Virus record (IMG/VR): IMGVR_UViG_3300042562_000364
Coordinates: 1-24,269 of that record
Reading direction: 5' to 3' (one strand)
From: a virus
DNA: 24,269 bases
Part shown: positions 13,547 through 19,808 of the stretch, piece by piece
Layout of the letters: each line of letters opens with the position of its first letter
How positions within the stretch are numbered: position 1 is the first letter of the stretch
Translations under genes and position numbers: made by a program
Notes under the pieces: generated by a model
What the model saw: only the letters and a program-made list of their open reading frames with translations
Database searches by the model: none
Told to the model about the DNA's origin: nothing

Positions 13547-14548
13547 CTATATGATTTTCTTGTAGTGATTATTACAAAGGATTCTGAACTCTTCAATTGT
13601 CTCAGCTGTTTCGATATCCTCATACTTAGATACGATATCTCTAGCCCACGCAATGAACTGTGCTGGAACCTTGAACTCTCCGATTCTATCATAGAAATCT
13701 TTAAGCGAGGAAGCAACAACAACAGCAGGTTCTTCAGCTAATAACTCCTCAGGTAACTCTAATGCTTGAGCAACTGCATCATCAATAGCTTTCTTCATGG
13801 TTTCGTTCTTCATTCTACCATCAGGCTTCTTACCGATAACACGAGTATACTCAGTGATTAACAACTCTCTCTGCTCATCAATATCCTCATTCTTTTTCTT
13901 GAGAATTCCTGCTACGTTAGCATCTTCCTGCTGAACAACTACAGGTTCAGGTGCTACCTCTACAGCTACCTCAGGAGATCCTGATGCAGGCTTGTACTCA
14001 GGCTCAGTTTGTTTAGGCTTCATAGTTCCCCACTTGAATCGTACCTTACCATTCTCATCCTTGGCAGCCAAGAAAGATAAACGATCATCAGTAAACTCAG
14101 AGTACCATACCCAATCACGAATCTTAAGATTGTATGTTTGCTTAGGCCGACCACCATCTTTGCTCCACTCATTATCGTTAAGCTTCACACTAATCATTGG
14201 ATAGTCATATAGTTCACGACCAATACCCCAATTGAAACATGCACGCTTGAATGAATCAGAAGACTGCCCTTTGGTAGCCTCAGTCATTGATTCAGTACCT
14301 ACGTCACATTTCCATACCCACTCACCAATGCTAACATTAAAGATACCAACGTGACAATAAAGATTGCCATTGATAATCTCATGCTTACGTTGCCATTCTA
14401 ATGGACCAGCAGCAGCATCTAATCGTGCCATATCTACACGTGCGTCTTTGTATGCTAAGATTGTAGCATAGCCACCGTTATTAATTGACTGTACTCGAAA
14501 GTCGATGTCACTAATATCTAATGGTCTTGATAGTTCTTGATAGTTCAT
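13547..14548 (-). CDS. Rad52-type single-strand annealing protein
   Basis: The protein has 333 residues. The N-terminal ~120 residues carry the Rad52/22 family pattern: DFRVQSINNGGYATILAYKD, R-V-D-M-A-R-L-D, GPLEWQRKHEI, then DSFKRACFNWGIGRELYDYP (98-117), the most diagnostic segment. A proline/glutamate-rich linker (~175-215) is followed by helical segments and a small C-terminal domain (FKVPAQFIAWARDIVSKYED). It should anneal complementary single strands for recombination-dependent replication, with SSB and the nuclease downstream. The match to the Rad52 core is clear; the C-terminal domain is not recognised. Confidence 0.88.
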   Translation of the reverse strand: MNYQELSRPLDISDIDFRVQSINNGGYATILAYKDARVDMARLDAAAGPLEWQRKHEIINGNLYCHVGIFNVSIGEWVWKCDVGTESMTEATKGQSSDSFKRACFNWGIGRELYDYPMISVKLNDNEWSKDGGRPKQTYNLKIRDWVWYSEFTDDRLSFLAAKDENGKVRFKWGTMKPKQTEPEYKPASGSPEVAVEVAPEPVVVQQEDANVAGILKKKNEDIDEQRELLITEYTRVIGKKPDGRMKNETMKKAIDDAVAQALELPEELLAEEPAVVVASSLKDFYDRIGEFKVPAQFIAWARDIVSKYEDIETAETIEEFRILCNNHYKKII

Positions 14549-14566
14549 ACTAATGAATTAAATTAA

Positions 14567-14797
14567 TTAAGCGTCTCCGTTTGTTTTAAGTTTTGTCTCT
14601 AGTTTAGGTATGTCATTGAATGCACCCTCTGATATAGCTTTTAGTGACATTTCAACTAAGAATTTCAATTCATCATTCTCGTGTAACACCCCACCAATCA
14701 TAGCTATTAAGTCATGTCCATGACCTAGAACTTTAATGTCAGTTGACTCTCCATTGTCAGTAATAGAGAATACTACTTCCTTACCATCCATACTCAT
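14567..14797 (-). CDS. Hypothetical protein, 76 residues
   Basis: It begins MSMDGKEVVFSITDNGESTD with beta strands, then VLGHGHDLIAMIGGVLHEND and a helix (FLVEMSLKAISEGAFND). No known motif. The start overlaps the end of the HTH gene by 17 nt; a second Met two codons in is also possible. It lies 18 nt upstream of the Rad52-type gene and is probably in its operon. Confidence 0.62.
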   Translation of the reverse strand: MSMDGKEVVFSITDNGESTDIKVLGHGHDLIAMIGGVLHENDELKFLVEMSLKAISEGAFNDIPKLETKLKTNGDA

Positions 14798-15071
14798 AAT
14801 TCTTTTCGTTTAAATCAACCACTGCTTTTGTAATTCCTTCCTCAACGGTTGAGTATCTCAAAAGGATTGTTCTTAAGTCTACATCTAACAGGTCTGCTAA
14901 CACTATGAATGCGTATGAATCACGCGGTGTACGACCATTTATAAAGTTGTATACATTTTGATAAGTGTCCCAATTACCAGGCACATTCTTTGCCTGAAGG
15001 GATTCTGTAAGGTGGACAATTGAATACCTCTTGGCCTTCATTAAATCCTTGACTCCTTGTTTTCTGTTCAT
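14781..15071 (-). CDS. HTH regulator (XRE-like), first gene after a strong promoter
   Basis: The protein has 96 residues. The segment RYSIVHLTESLQAKNVPG is followed by YQNVYNFINGRTPRDSYAFI and VLADLLDVDLRTILLRYS, which reads as a phage-repressor-like helix-turn-helix. The best promoter of the window precedes it, with a TTAC-N4-GTAA dyad over the -7 box, so self-regulation is plausible. It would control the downstream Rad52 to SSB genes. Confidence 0.65.
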   Translation of the reverse strand: MNRKQGVKDLMKAKRYSIVHLTESLQAKNVPGNWDTYQNVYNFINGRTPRDSYAFIVLADLLDVDLRTILLRYSTVEEGITKAVVDLNEKNYEYGW

Positions 15072-15089
15072 AACTAATCTGATTGTTTA

Positions 15090-15119
15090 CAAATGTAATA
15101 ATTATAATTTAAAATACAA
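15090..15119 (-). promoter_or_regulatory. Bacteroidota-type promoter (TTG - 19 nt - TACATTTG)
   Basis: On the minus strand, TTG (15119-15117), exactly 19 nt, then TACATTTG (15097-15090), a perfect TAnnTTTG. A TTTG also lies just upstream. It ends 18 nt before the ATG at 15071. The -7 box is inside a TTAC-N4-GTAA dyad, a possible operator. Confidence 0.75.
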
Positions 15120-15128
15120 CAAATAAAA

Positions 15129-15362
15129 TCATTTATTTCTTTGAATTCTTAATTTCATAATGTATGCACATGCATCCATGAGTTCGTGATGCAACTCCAC
15201 TAAGAAGTCATCTTCATTGTTCTCGTGTAGCGTTGTGTTATACTTCTTGATACCTACGAAGCTTCTCTGATCAAACTCTTTCTTGAGTGCTTCAATTACA
15301 GGATCTGTTCTGATGTATTCATAGTTGACACATCTCTCTGTTGATTTGATTTTATCTTCCAT
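15129..15362 (-). CDS. Small protein resembling a MazG-like / nucleotide-hydrolase fragment
   Basis: The protein has 77 residues. It contains DPVIEALKKEFDQRSFVGIK, K-Y-N-T-T-L-H-E-N-N, then FLVELHHELMDACAYIMKLR. The E-L-x-x-E-L-x-D-A-x-x-Y helix recalls all-alpha NTP pyrophosphohydrolases, and the G-I-K-K-Y-[G/N]-T-T-L motif is frequent in short phage proteins of that kind. It is too short to be a complete MazG domain, so a dimeric mini-version or a non-enzymatic relative is possible. It is coupled to the upstream membrane gene by TAATG. Confidence 0.65.
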   Translation of the reverse strand: MEDKIKSTERCVNYEYIRTDPVIEALKKEFDQRSFVGIKKYNTTLHENNEDDFLVELHHELMDACAYIMKLRIQRNK

Positions 15363-15616
15363 TACTCTTGTGTATTAAATAAGTGGTTTAGATACTTACG
15401 TTTGCCGTCAGTAATATTAACTGCATACTTTTCTTTGTATTCAGTAACTACTGTTTTCTTTACCGTAGGTTGATCAGGTGATTTACATTTACTTACCATC
15501 ATCAATGATAATATTATAATGATGAATCCAAGTAATGATATTCCAATAGCATCTAACGATGAATTATATTGTTCACTTGATTTATAGTCCCATGGCTCTG
15601 TCTTTCTTCTTTTCAT
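15362..15616 (-). CDS. Single-pass membrane protein, 84 residues
   Basis: A charged N-terminus (MKRRKTEPWDYKSSEQYNSS) precedes one long membrane helix (~25-42, ISLLGFIIIILSLMMV). The helix is followed by CKSPDQPTVKKTVV and a polar C-terminal half (GKRKYLNHLFNTQE). No signal-peptidase site is clear. It starts soon after a 30-residue membrane gene and is coupled to the next gene by TAATG. Function unknown. Confidence 0.62.
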   Translation of the reverse strand: MKRRKTEPWDYKSSEQYNSSLDAIGISLLGFIIIILSLMMVSKCKSPDQPTVKKTVVTEYKEKYAVNITDGKRKYLNHLFNTQE

Positions 15617-15620
15617 AATC

Positions 15621-15713
15621 TTAAAATAATTGCTGTACTATAGCTGTTATTACTAATATCAAAGCTCCAACTACTAAGAAGAAGCTTATGAATGTTAAGA
15701 TATCATTCTTCAT
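15621..15713 (-). CDS. 30-residue membrane protein
   Basis: The gene runs from ATG 15713 to TAA 15621-15623. The product is almost wholly one helix: MKNDILTFISFFLVVGALIL then VITAIVQQLF. The start follows repeated AAATAAT units and stops 4 nt before the next ATG. It is typical of the micro membrane proteins of this arm. Confidence 0.55.
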   Translation of the reverse strand: MKNDILTFISFFLVVGALILVITAIVQQLF

Positions 15714-16026
15714 ATTGTTAATTATTTATTATTTATTATTTATAGCTTCGCTTTTATACTGCATATACCACACGCAGCATTGAATCTTAATTAAAAGATA
15801 ATACCCAACCAATGACACTTCCCTCTGCGACCTCTTCTTATTAATTCAATCTTTCGATTTAGGCTATTTGGTTCACTTTGTTCTTTTACCTTTCGGTATG
15901 CAGTACTCGTTGTCAAGCGTACAGACAGAGCGAGATTTTAGTTATCGAACAAGCGTTCATTGTGAGACATTGTTTTTGTTAATGATGTTCAATGGTATAC
16001 AACACCCTTATGTAATAATAGGGCAT
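15714..16026 (-). other. Non-coding stretch with structured-RNA and origin-like features
   Basis: I find no credible gene in these ~310 nt. On the minus strand there are two hairpins with GAAA tetraloops, TACC-GAAA-GGTA (15898-15887) and AATC-GAAA-GATT (15859-15848), and the mini-hairpin AGC-GAA-GCT (15752-15744), whose core GCGAAGC is known to be unusually stable as single-stranded DNA. TACTGCAT (15905-15898) can pair with ATGCAGTA (15764-15757), though a match of that length is expected by chance. It could be a non-coding RNA or part of an origin. Confidence 0.4.
15717..15743. repeat. AT-rich iterations (ATTATTT units)
   Basis: Overlapping ATTATTT units with a 7-nt period, about three and a half copies, lie directly upstream of the 30-residue membrane gene and beside the GCGAAGC mini-hairpin. 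Easily melted DNA of this kind can mark an origin. It could equally be an A-rich translation leader for the 15713 start. Confidence 0.55.
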
Positions 16027-16062
16027 AAAAAAACCCTAATCGCTTTCCACACTCGACTAGGG
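16027..16062 (-). terminator. Intrinsic terminator (9-bp stem, U-run)
   Basis: The minus strand reads CCCTAGTCG, an 11-nt loop, CGATTAGGG, then seven T. All nine pairs form with one G-U. On the plus strand the same pair is A-C, although an A-run before and CTTTTT after might still allow weak two-way action. The minus direction is clearly favoured. Confidence 0.85.
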
Positions 16063-16124
16063 CTTTTTATTATATATCTACCATGATATAAACAAAACTA
16101 TAGATCGAAGTGTGGATTCGATGA
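16027..16124 (-). ncRNA. Candidate ~96-nt small RNA with complementary hairpin loops
   Basis: On the minus strand a TAnnTTTG box predicts a start near 16122. The RNA would begin with hairpin ATCGAA-TCCACAC-TTCGAT (16122-16104), continue through an A/U-rich link holding a four-codon frame (AUG GUA GAU AUA UAA), and end in a strong intrinsic terminator. The 7-nt loop TCCACAC is exactly complementary to GTGTGGA in the terminator loop (16052-16046), so a loop-loop kiss, or dimer, is possible. The downstream side is non-coding, so this looks like a discrete RNA gene rather than an mRNA leader. Target unknown. Confidence 0.6.
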
Positions 16125-16126
16125 TA

Positions 16127-16134
16127 CAAATGTA
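16127..16134 (-). promoter_or_regulatory. -7 element TACATTTG of the small RNA
   Basis: It shares the decamer TACATTTGTA minus its last base context with the promoter at 15090 (TACATTTGTA in both). The -33 area is a T-run rather than TTTG, so strength may depend on an activator. A copy of the three-copy repeat lies 33-58 nt upstream. Confidence 0.5.
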
Positions 16135-16166
16135 TAAAACATTTTTAAATAAAAAAATTTAAGTGA

Positions 16167-16192
16167 ATAATTTTTGCTTTGACAGTGGTTAA
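16167..16192 (-). repeat. Leader repeat, copy A (core CACTGTCAAAGCAA)
   Basis: Twenty-one identical bases (16187-16167) are shared with copy B, and nineteen (16192-16174) with copy C. It overlaps the TAA of the W-G family gene ending at 16189. Where copy B continues to a start codon (ATTATG), this copy has ATTATT, so no gene follows; the small-RNA promoter lies downstream instead. Confidence 0.8.
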
Positions 16193-16581
16193 TTTAGCCA
16201 CATCAATACTTGTTCCTGAGCTTTCTTCTCTGCCATATGTAGGTCTTTCATGATAACTTCATACTTTATGTTAAGCCCTGTACTACCTGCATTCATTATA
16301 TACATACCATCTTTCATGTTCATAACTAATGATGGTCTATAATTAATATCTATAGGCAAAGGAGGAAGATCGGCATCTCCAAGGACGTAATGGAATACTT
16401 GATTCCAAAATTCATATCCTTCTCTAGATTCGACCCAATCGAATAGCGTCATTAACTCTGCCTCGATTGAGAAGCCTTCATCTTCTAACACATCGAAATC
16501 GTCAAGGTTATTCACCACACAATCCACGTACTCATTAGGTAAATGGTTCATCAACAAATCCAAGATTTTCATGTCTTTCAT
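16189..16581 (-). CDS. W-G family protein, long member, 130 residues
   Basis: Residues 1-66 correspond to the small paralogues of this region: helix with NHLPNEYVDCVVNNLDD, then LMTLFDWVESREGYEFWNQV, which carries W-x-x-S-x-x-G-x-x-F-W. The remaining ~65 residues are an extra domain (PLPIDINYRPSLVMNMKDGM, then helix HMAEKKAQEQVLMWLN). It is the last gene before the non-coding block. Function unknown; the family relation is by motif and length of spacing. Confidence 0.68.
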   Translation of the reverse strand: MKDMKILDLLMNHLPNEYVDCVVNNLDDFDVLEDEGFSIEAELMTLFDWVESREGYEFWNQVFHYVLGDADLPPLPIDINYRPSLVMNMKDGMYIMNAGSTGLNIKYEVIMKDLHMAEKKAQEQVLMWLN

Positions 16582-16591
16582 TTTTACTAAT

Positions 16592-16726
16592 TTAATGATT
16601 ATTCTTTGTCGTTACTTTGTAGAGAAAATTTATGACGATTCCCAGCGTAAAGATTAGCGCACCATATTGGTATACTATTATTAGCATTAATATGATTGCA
16701 TGTCTATGATTGGGATTGAATCTCAT
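16592..16726 (-). CDS. 44-residue membrane protein
   Basis: The gene runs from ATG 16726 to TAA 16592-16594. A polar start (MRFNPNHRH) precedes a long helix (AIILMLIIVYQYGALIFTLG then IVINFLY) and a basic end (KVTTKNNH). It overlaps the end of the 56-residue gene by 23 nt and precedes the W-G family gene by 10 nt. Function unknown. Confidence 0.55.
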   Translation of the reverse strand: MRFNPNHRHAIILMLIIVYQYGALIFTLGIVINFLYKVTTKNNH

Positions 16727-16874
16727 ATAGTATTCGTTCCACAACTAAGTCCCATGTAGAGCCAGAGTCATCAGTTGTTGAGTTATATTGATACATAACC
16801 TCAGCAATTATATCCTCATTGATGTCCATGTTAATGGAGTTAGCTACATTTACTACGTCATATTGATCAATCAT
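16704..16874 (-). CDS. 56-residue acidic helical protein
   Basis: The gene runs from ATG 16874, overlapping the upstream stop as TAATG, to TAG 16704-16706. The product contains NSINMDINEDIIAEVMYQYN, then STWDLVVERILYEIQ. It is acidic and helical. The short W-D-L-V-V-E-R-I-L helix is reminiscent of other small proteins here but lacks the G-x-x-[Y/F]-W part. Function unknown. Confidence 0.58.
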   Translation of the reverse strand: MIDQYDVVNVANSINMDINEDIIAEVMYQYNSTTDDSGSTWDLVVERILYEIQSQS

Positions 16875-17347
16875 TAGTATGTAATTTTAAATGCACCCCA
16901 CAAGATATTGATTGATTTACTTTTTGGCATTGGTACATTCTTTTTAACGTACTTTCTTTTCGCCTTTGTAGTAGGTGTAGGATTCACTACTTTACTTTCA
17001 ACTGCTACCGCCTTACGATTGTTTTGTATAGGTGCAGGATTCTCATGCTGAACAGGTGATGGTTTATTTCTATCAGTAAGATACTTCTTATGATACTCAG
17101 TCATTCTTTTTCTTAACTCCATTACCATTCTAATGTCGGGAGCCTTAGAGTTCCATGTGTACTCAGTAGTGCGACCTCTACCACTAACCTTGATAAGCCC
17201 TCCATGAGCCATAATGTTTGTTACTGTGGTAGTTACTTTGTGATCCTTGATGAGGTCACGTGCAGCGAACTGAATGTTTGCATTACAATGACTATGAAAG
17301 TCTTGTAAGAAATTCAAATACTTTTTGTTTGTTTTAGATACGTGCAT
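16874..17347 (-). CDS. Winged-helix-like DNA-binding protein, 157 residues
   Basis: I chose the start MHVSKTNKKYLNFLQDFHSH at 17347; a TTG at 17356 is an alternative. Residues ~20-65 fit a winged helix: AARDLIKDHKVTTTVTNIMA, then HGGLIKVSGRGRTTEYTW as the wing. A basic linker follows (KAKRKYVKKNVPMPKSK). A regulator of the accessory operon or a DNA-packaging helper is possible. It is coupled to the next gene by TAATG. Confidence 0.6.
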   Translation of the reverse strand: MHVSKTNKKYLNFLQDFHSHCNANIQFAARDLIKDHKVTTTVTNIMAHGGLIKVSGRGRTTEYTWNSKAPDIRMVMELRKRMTEYHKKYLTDRNKPSPVQHENPAPIQNNRKAVAVESKVVNPTPTTKAKRKYVKKNVPMPKSKSINILWGAFKITY

Positions 17348-17352
17348 AATAA

Positions 17353-17499
17353 TCAATTTAATTGGGTTATATAAATAATCTTTCTGCTCCCATAGATTCT
17401 ATTGAATCCTTTAAGAGCTTCCATGTAATCATTGGCATGTACGTTTATGCCTGTACAAAGTTCTGATGCTAGCAGGTAGCATATGTGATATGTATTCAT
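17353..17499 (-). CDS. 48-residue protein
   Basis: The gene runs from ATG 17499, overlapping the upstream TGA as ATGA, to TGA 17353-17355. It reads MNTYHICYLLASELCTGINV, then DYMEALKGFNRIYGSRKIIY. A short helical N-terminus and a basic C-terminus are visible. It fills what would otherwise be a 140-nt gap. Function unknown. Confidence 0.52.
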   Translation of the reverse strand: MNTYHICYLLASELCTGINVHANDYMEALKGFNRIYGSRKIIYITQLN

Positions 17500-17732
17500 C
17501 GTTCGGTATATAATATATGTTCCGTAAAGAATTCATCCCCATCATTACCTCCAAGGTATATCATAGCACCACCGTCATTCTGTTCATCATCACAAGTAGG
17601 CACTAACGTAGTACCATCCTCGAATGAAATTATCACTGGACGTTTATGCCATCCCCATGTATCAGCTTCTTCTCTAGACATGTGTCTAACCTCGACAATT
17701 TTTTTGCCGATCAAATCTTTAAATGCTTCCAT
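17496..17732 (-). CDS. Small conserved-type protein, 78 residues
   Basis: It reads MEAFKDLIGKKIVEVRHMSR, then W-G-W-H-K-R-P-V-I-I-S-F-E-D-G-T-T-L-V-P, then DDEQNDGGAMIYL. This L-I-G-K-x-I-x-E-V-R-x-M / K-R-P-[V/L]-x-I-x-F-x-D-G layout is one I have seen in small unnamed phage proteins. It is a likely beta-rich fold. It shares the opening L-I-G-K-[K/T] with the DUF7448-like protein near the right edge. Function unknown. Confidence 0.65.
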   Translation of the reverse strand: MEAFKDLIGKKIVEVRHMSREEADTWGWHKRPVIISFEDGTTLVPTCDDEQNDGGAMIYLGGNDGDEFFTEHILYTER

Positions 17733-17961
17733 CTGTTATAACTGTTGCGTTCTCTAATACTTTCTTAGCATTCGATGCTGTCTCAGCTACATACTTACTT
17801 AATGTTATTGCTGTCTCACCCATCTCATAGATTAAATCTTCATCATCCATCATTGATATGGACGCTATAGTTTCCGGCTCAATGATGTCCATGTTGTTGT
17901 GAATTGTCACGATTGTCATAATCATAAACTGTCTTGTGTCATTCGATATTACTCTTTCCAT
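17719..17961 (-). CDS. Helical protein, 80 residues
   Basis: It begins MERVISNDTRQFMIMTIVTI, then DIIEPETIASISMMDDEDLI, then a helix with ALSKYVAE-like content (TLSKYVAETASNAKKVLENA). Acidic, no membrane segment. It overlaps the next gene by 14 nt. No family is recognised. Confidence 0.55.
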   Translation of the reverse strand: MERVISNDTRQFMIMTIVTIHNNMDIIEPETIASISMMDDEDLIYEMGETAITLSKYVAETASNAKKVLENATVITDGSI

Positions 17962-17964
17962 TGT

Positions 17965-18189
17965 TCAAAATATTAATTTATCAATCTTACTAATTGCTTT
18001 TACATACTCTATTGGGTAATGATACTGTAGCCAATCAACTAATATGTCATTACTATACCACTCACCCTCATCACGTTCGATGTCAATTATTTGGCGTAGT
18101 GTCTTTATAAGTTGCTCATCACTAAGAGATGTTTCAATGTACAGGTCTTCACTAGACCATGATGGTGCATTGATTTGTACTGTTCTCAT
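17965..18189 (-). CDS. Small acidic protein, 74 residues
   Basis: The product reads MRTVQINAPSWSSEDLYIET, then SDEQLIKTLRQIIDIERDEG, then VDWLQYHYPIEYVKAISKID. Mixed beta then helical, acidic. It follows the upstream gene after 3 nt and precedes the next by 3 nt, consistent with one operon. Function unknown. Confidence 0.58.
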   Translation of the reverse strand: MRTVQINAPSWSSEDLYIETSLSDEQLIKTLRQIIDIERDEGEWYSNDILVDWLQYHYPIEYVKAISKIDKLIF

Positions 18190-18192
18190 ACG

Positions 18193-18480
18193 TTATTGTT
18201 TTTCATATTCATTACCATCTTCATCGTAGTATACATCATCGATGTCATGCTTATCCCATTCAGAGAAGTAATAGTAATCTTCTCGATAGAAATAATTCAT
18301 TAACTCAGCAGGATCTTCGATATCTTTTGAGCGTTTACCATTTGAATCTTCCCAATCTAATCCACGTAGGTGGTCAATCAAGTGCTCATCTTCACTGAAG
18401 TAAAGCTCTCCATCACCTACTACATAACCTTGCCACATGCCACGTCCTGTAGCATCACATCTTCTAGGGTATTTTTCCAT
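18193..18480 (-). CDS. Acidic protein with C-D-x-T-G-x-G-M opening, 95 residues
   Basis: It starts MEKYPRRCDATGRGMWQGYV, then GELYFSEDEHLIDHLRG, and ends very acidic and aromatic (DDVYYDEDGNEYEKQ). The C-[D/N]-x-T-G-x-G-M-x-x-G-[Y/W] opening recurs in small phage proteins I remember, without a function. Strong negative charge raises the possibility of a DNA-mimic or a partner of a basic protein. It follows the Api92-like gene after 2 nt. Confidence 0.6.
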   Translation of the reverse strand: MEKYPRRCDATGRGMWQGYVVGDGELYFSEDEHLIDHLRGLDWEDSNGKRSKDIEDPAELMNYFYREDYYYFSEWDKHDIDDVYYDEDGNEYEKQ

Positions 18481-18482
18481 AG

Positions 18483-19097
18483 TTAATCGTTTATGTATGT
18501 GTTAATAAATTCTTCCGTTGACAATTCTTCTAATGGATTGTGTGAGAATTCATTGAATTCATCCCACGCTATTTTTTCTCCAGTCTCACGGTTAATGTAT
18601 CGATCATGTTCATGACTCCAATCATAGCTGACACCATACTCATCCTGCATTACTAAATCGCATTGTTGATTTGCAATCTTGAATGTATTATGCATATGTA
18701 ACGCTACACATGTGCCACCGAACTGCATACCTTCCTCTGAGTAATCTAATCTAAATGTTAGTTCAGGGTAATCCATAGCTACTTTTTGTAGCCAAGGTAA
18801 TGGTGGGCTCCACGCTGTCTCAAAGTGTATATAGTCATCTCCATAATTATCTGAGTTAGCATCCCATTTCGTACCATAGTTAGCACATCTCCAATCATAC
18901 CAATTATCGTAACCGAATCGCTTGATTAGGTTTTCACTAGGTTCTTTGCTTGGACTTGTGGTATTCTCTAATTCATTGGGCATTGGAAAATATAAACTCA
19001 TCTTCCATATTCCATTGTGAATACCATTATTAAAAAATGATTTTACTTTACCTGCATCACCTGATACGTGTAAGGTATTTGAGCACCAATTTGGCAT
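18483..19097 (-). CDS. Api92-like protein (DUF1281 family type)
   Basis: The protein has 204 residues. It opens MPNWCSNTLHVSGDAGKVKS, the hallmark N-P-N-W-C-x-N family start, and continues with LYFPMPNELENT, the WYDWRCANYGTKWDAN phrase, HFETAWSPPLPWL and a ferredoxin-like fold end (ELTFRLDYSEEGMQFGG). The family is common in phages, plasmids and integrative elements and has no proven role. Placed next to the amidoligase/amidotransferase pair and the W-G family, it may belong to the same accessory module. Confidence 0.82.
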   Translation of the reverse strand: MPNWCSNTLHVSGDAGKVKSFFNNGIHNGIWKMSLYFPMPNELENTTSPSKEPSENLIKRFGYDNWYDWRCANYGTKWDANSDNYGDDYIHFETAWSPPLPWLQKVAMDYPELTFRLDYSEEGMQFGGTCVALHMHNTFKIANQQCDLVMQDEYGVSYDWSHEHDRYINRETGEKIAWDEFNEFSHNPLEELSTEEFINTYIND

Positions 19098-19103
19098 ATG
19101 TAT

Positions 19104-19301
19104 TTAGTTAAGGTTTTCAATTCTTCTATTTATAGTTCTCCAATAGTCATGACCTTGAATAGTTGTGTCCCAAGTGAACGCACTTGATAAGCCTACATCA
19201 TAACTTAATTTATACCTTAATGCATCTTCATCGTCTCTACTTAAGATATTAGCTACATACTCTTTTCTTTCCTGACCGGTTAGTTTTTTAAATCTCTCCA
19301 T
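19104..19301 (-). CDS. W-G family small protein, 65 residues
   Basis: A basic start (MERFKKLTGQERKEYVANIL) leads to an acidic helix (SRDDEDALRYKLS), then FTWDTTIQGHDYWRTINRR, carrying W-x-x-T-x-x-G-x-x-Y-W. It is one of three tandem members here (with those ending at 19307 and 19543). Other members lie at 22245-22478 and 16189-16581. Function unknown. Confidence 0.68.
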   Translation of the reverse strand: MERFKKLTGQERKEYVANILSRDDEDALRYKLSYDVGLSSAFTWDTTIQGHDYWRTINRRIENLN

Positions 19302-19306
19302 GATAT

Positions 19307-19531
19307 TTATCTTTGTTCATGTCCGTGTTCATTGAATGCTTGTTGCCAGTAATTAAAACCTTTGGCACTTTCTGACCAAGTAGGCATATCTATCAATGAT
19401 TGAGGGTTACTATACACATTAAAACAATCTCTCAAATACCTGTCCGCACATGATCCTCTCGCGATACCTCTAGCCATTATTTCAGCTACTAAGTTTATGC
19501 GATACTTCTTGTTTATTTTCTTTAATACCAT
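19307..19531 (-). CDS. W-G family small protein, 74 residues
   Basis: It begins MVLKKINKKYRINLVAEIMA, then RGIARGSCADRYLRDCFNVY, and has MPTWSESAKGFNYWQQAFNE with W-x-x-S-x-x-G-x-x-Y-W. Same architecture as its tandem neighbours: basic start, helix, motif, polar tail. It differs by having two cysteines. Confidence 0.66.
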   Translation of the reverse strand: MVLKKINKKYRINLVAEIMARGIARGSCADRYLRDCFNVYSNPQSLIDMPTWSESAKGFNYWQQAFNEHGHEQR

Positions 19532-19542
19532 TACCCTATAAT

Positions 19543-19785
19543 TTAACTGTTTGACATTGCGGCTTCCTGCCTATTCTTGAGCATGTAGTAATTACTTCCT
19601 CTCACAGATTGGTCCCAAACCAATAGAGCATCCGTGCATCCTGAATATCTACCCTTCAACCATGAGTCAAGTCTATATGCTGAGCCTTCGTCTTCCCTTT
19701 GAGCGATTACATCTGCCATAAACTCTACCAATTCTTTACCTGGATAGAGCTTTTTAAGCATTTTTATTTTTTGTTGTGCGTTCAT
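19543..19785 (-). CDS. W-G family small protein, 80 residues, with repeat leader
   Basis: It begins MNAQQKIKMLKKLYPGKELV, then EFMADVIAQREDEGSAYRLD, then LLVWDQSVRGSNYYMLKNRQ; here the motif ends Y-Y instead of Y-W and has Q-S in the middle. The start codon is joined directly to copy B of the leader repeat. It lies just downstream of the amidotransferase gene. Function unknown. Confidence 0.68.
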   Translation of the reverse strand: MNAQQKIKMLKKLYPGKELVEFMADVIAQREDEGSAYRLDSWLKGRYSGCTDALLVWDQSVRGSNYYMLKNRQEAAMSNS

Positions 19786-19806
19786 AATTTTTGCTTTGAC
19801 AGTGAT
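19784..19806 (-). repeat. Leader repeat, copy B
   Basis: CACTGTCAAAGCAA continues into AAATTATG, whose ATG is the start at 19785. The first bases (TTAT) differ from copies A and C (TTAAC). It occupies nearly the whole 23-nt gap between the amidotransferase stop and this start. Confidence 0.8.
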
Positions 19807-19808
19807 AA

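Noticed and set aside
15757-15905. TACTGCAT/ATGCAGTA pairing as proof of a closed RNA domain
   Set aside because: An 8-bp match within 300 nt is expected about once by chance, so I list it only as a possibility.
15840-15990. Possible tRNA on the minus strand (GTTCGAT segment)
   Set aside because: A T-arm-like GTTCGATAAC is present, but no matching acceptor and anticodon stems could be placed.
15868-16086. Plus-strand frame of 72 codons across the non-coding gap
   Set aside because: It runs through the minus-strand terminator and small-RNA region, has no neighbours on its strand and reads as low-quality hydrophobic/aromatic sequence.
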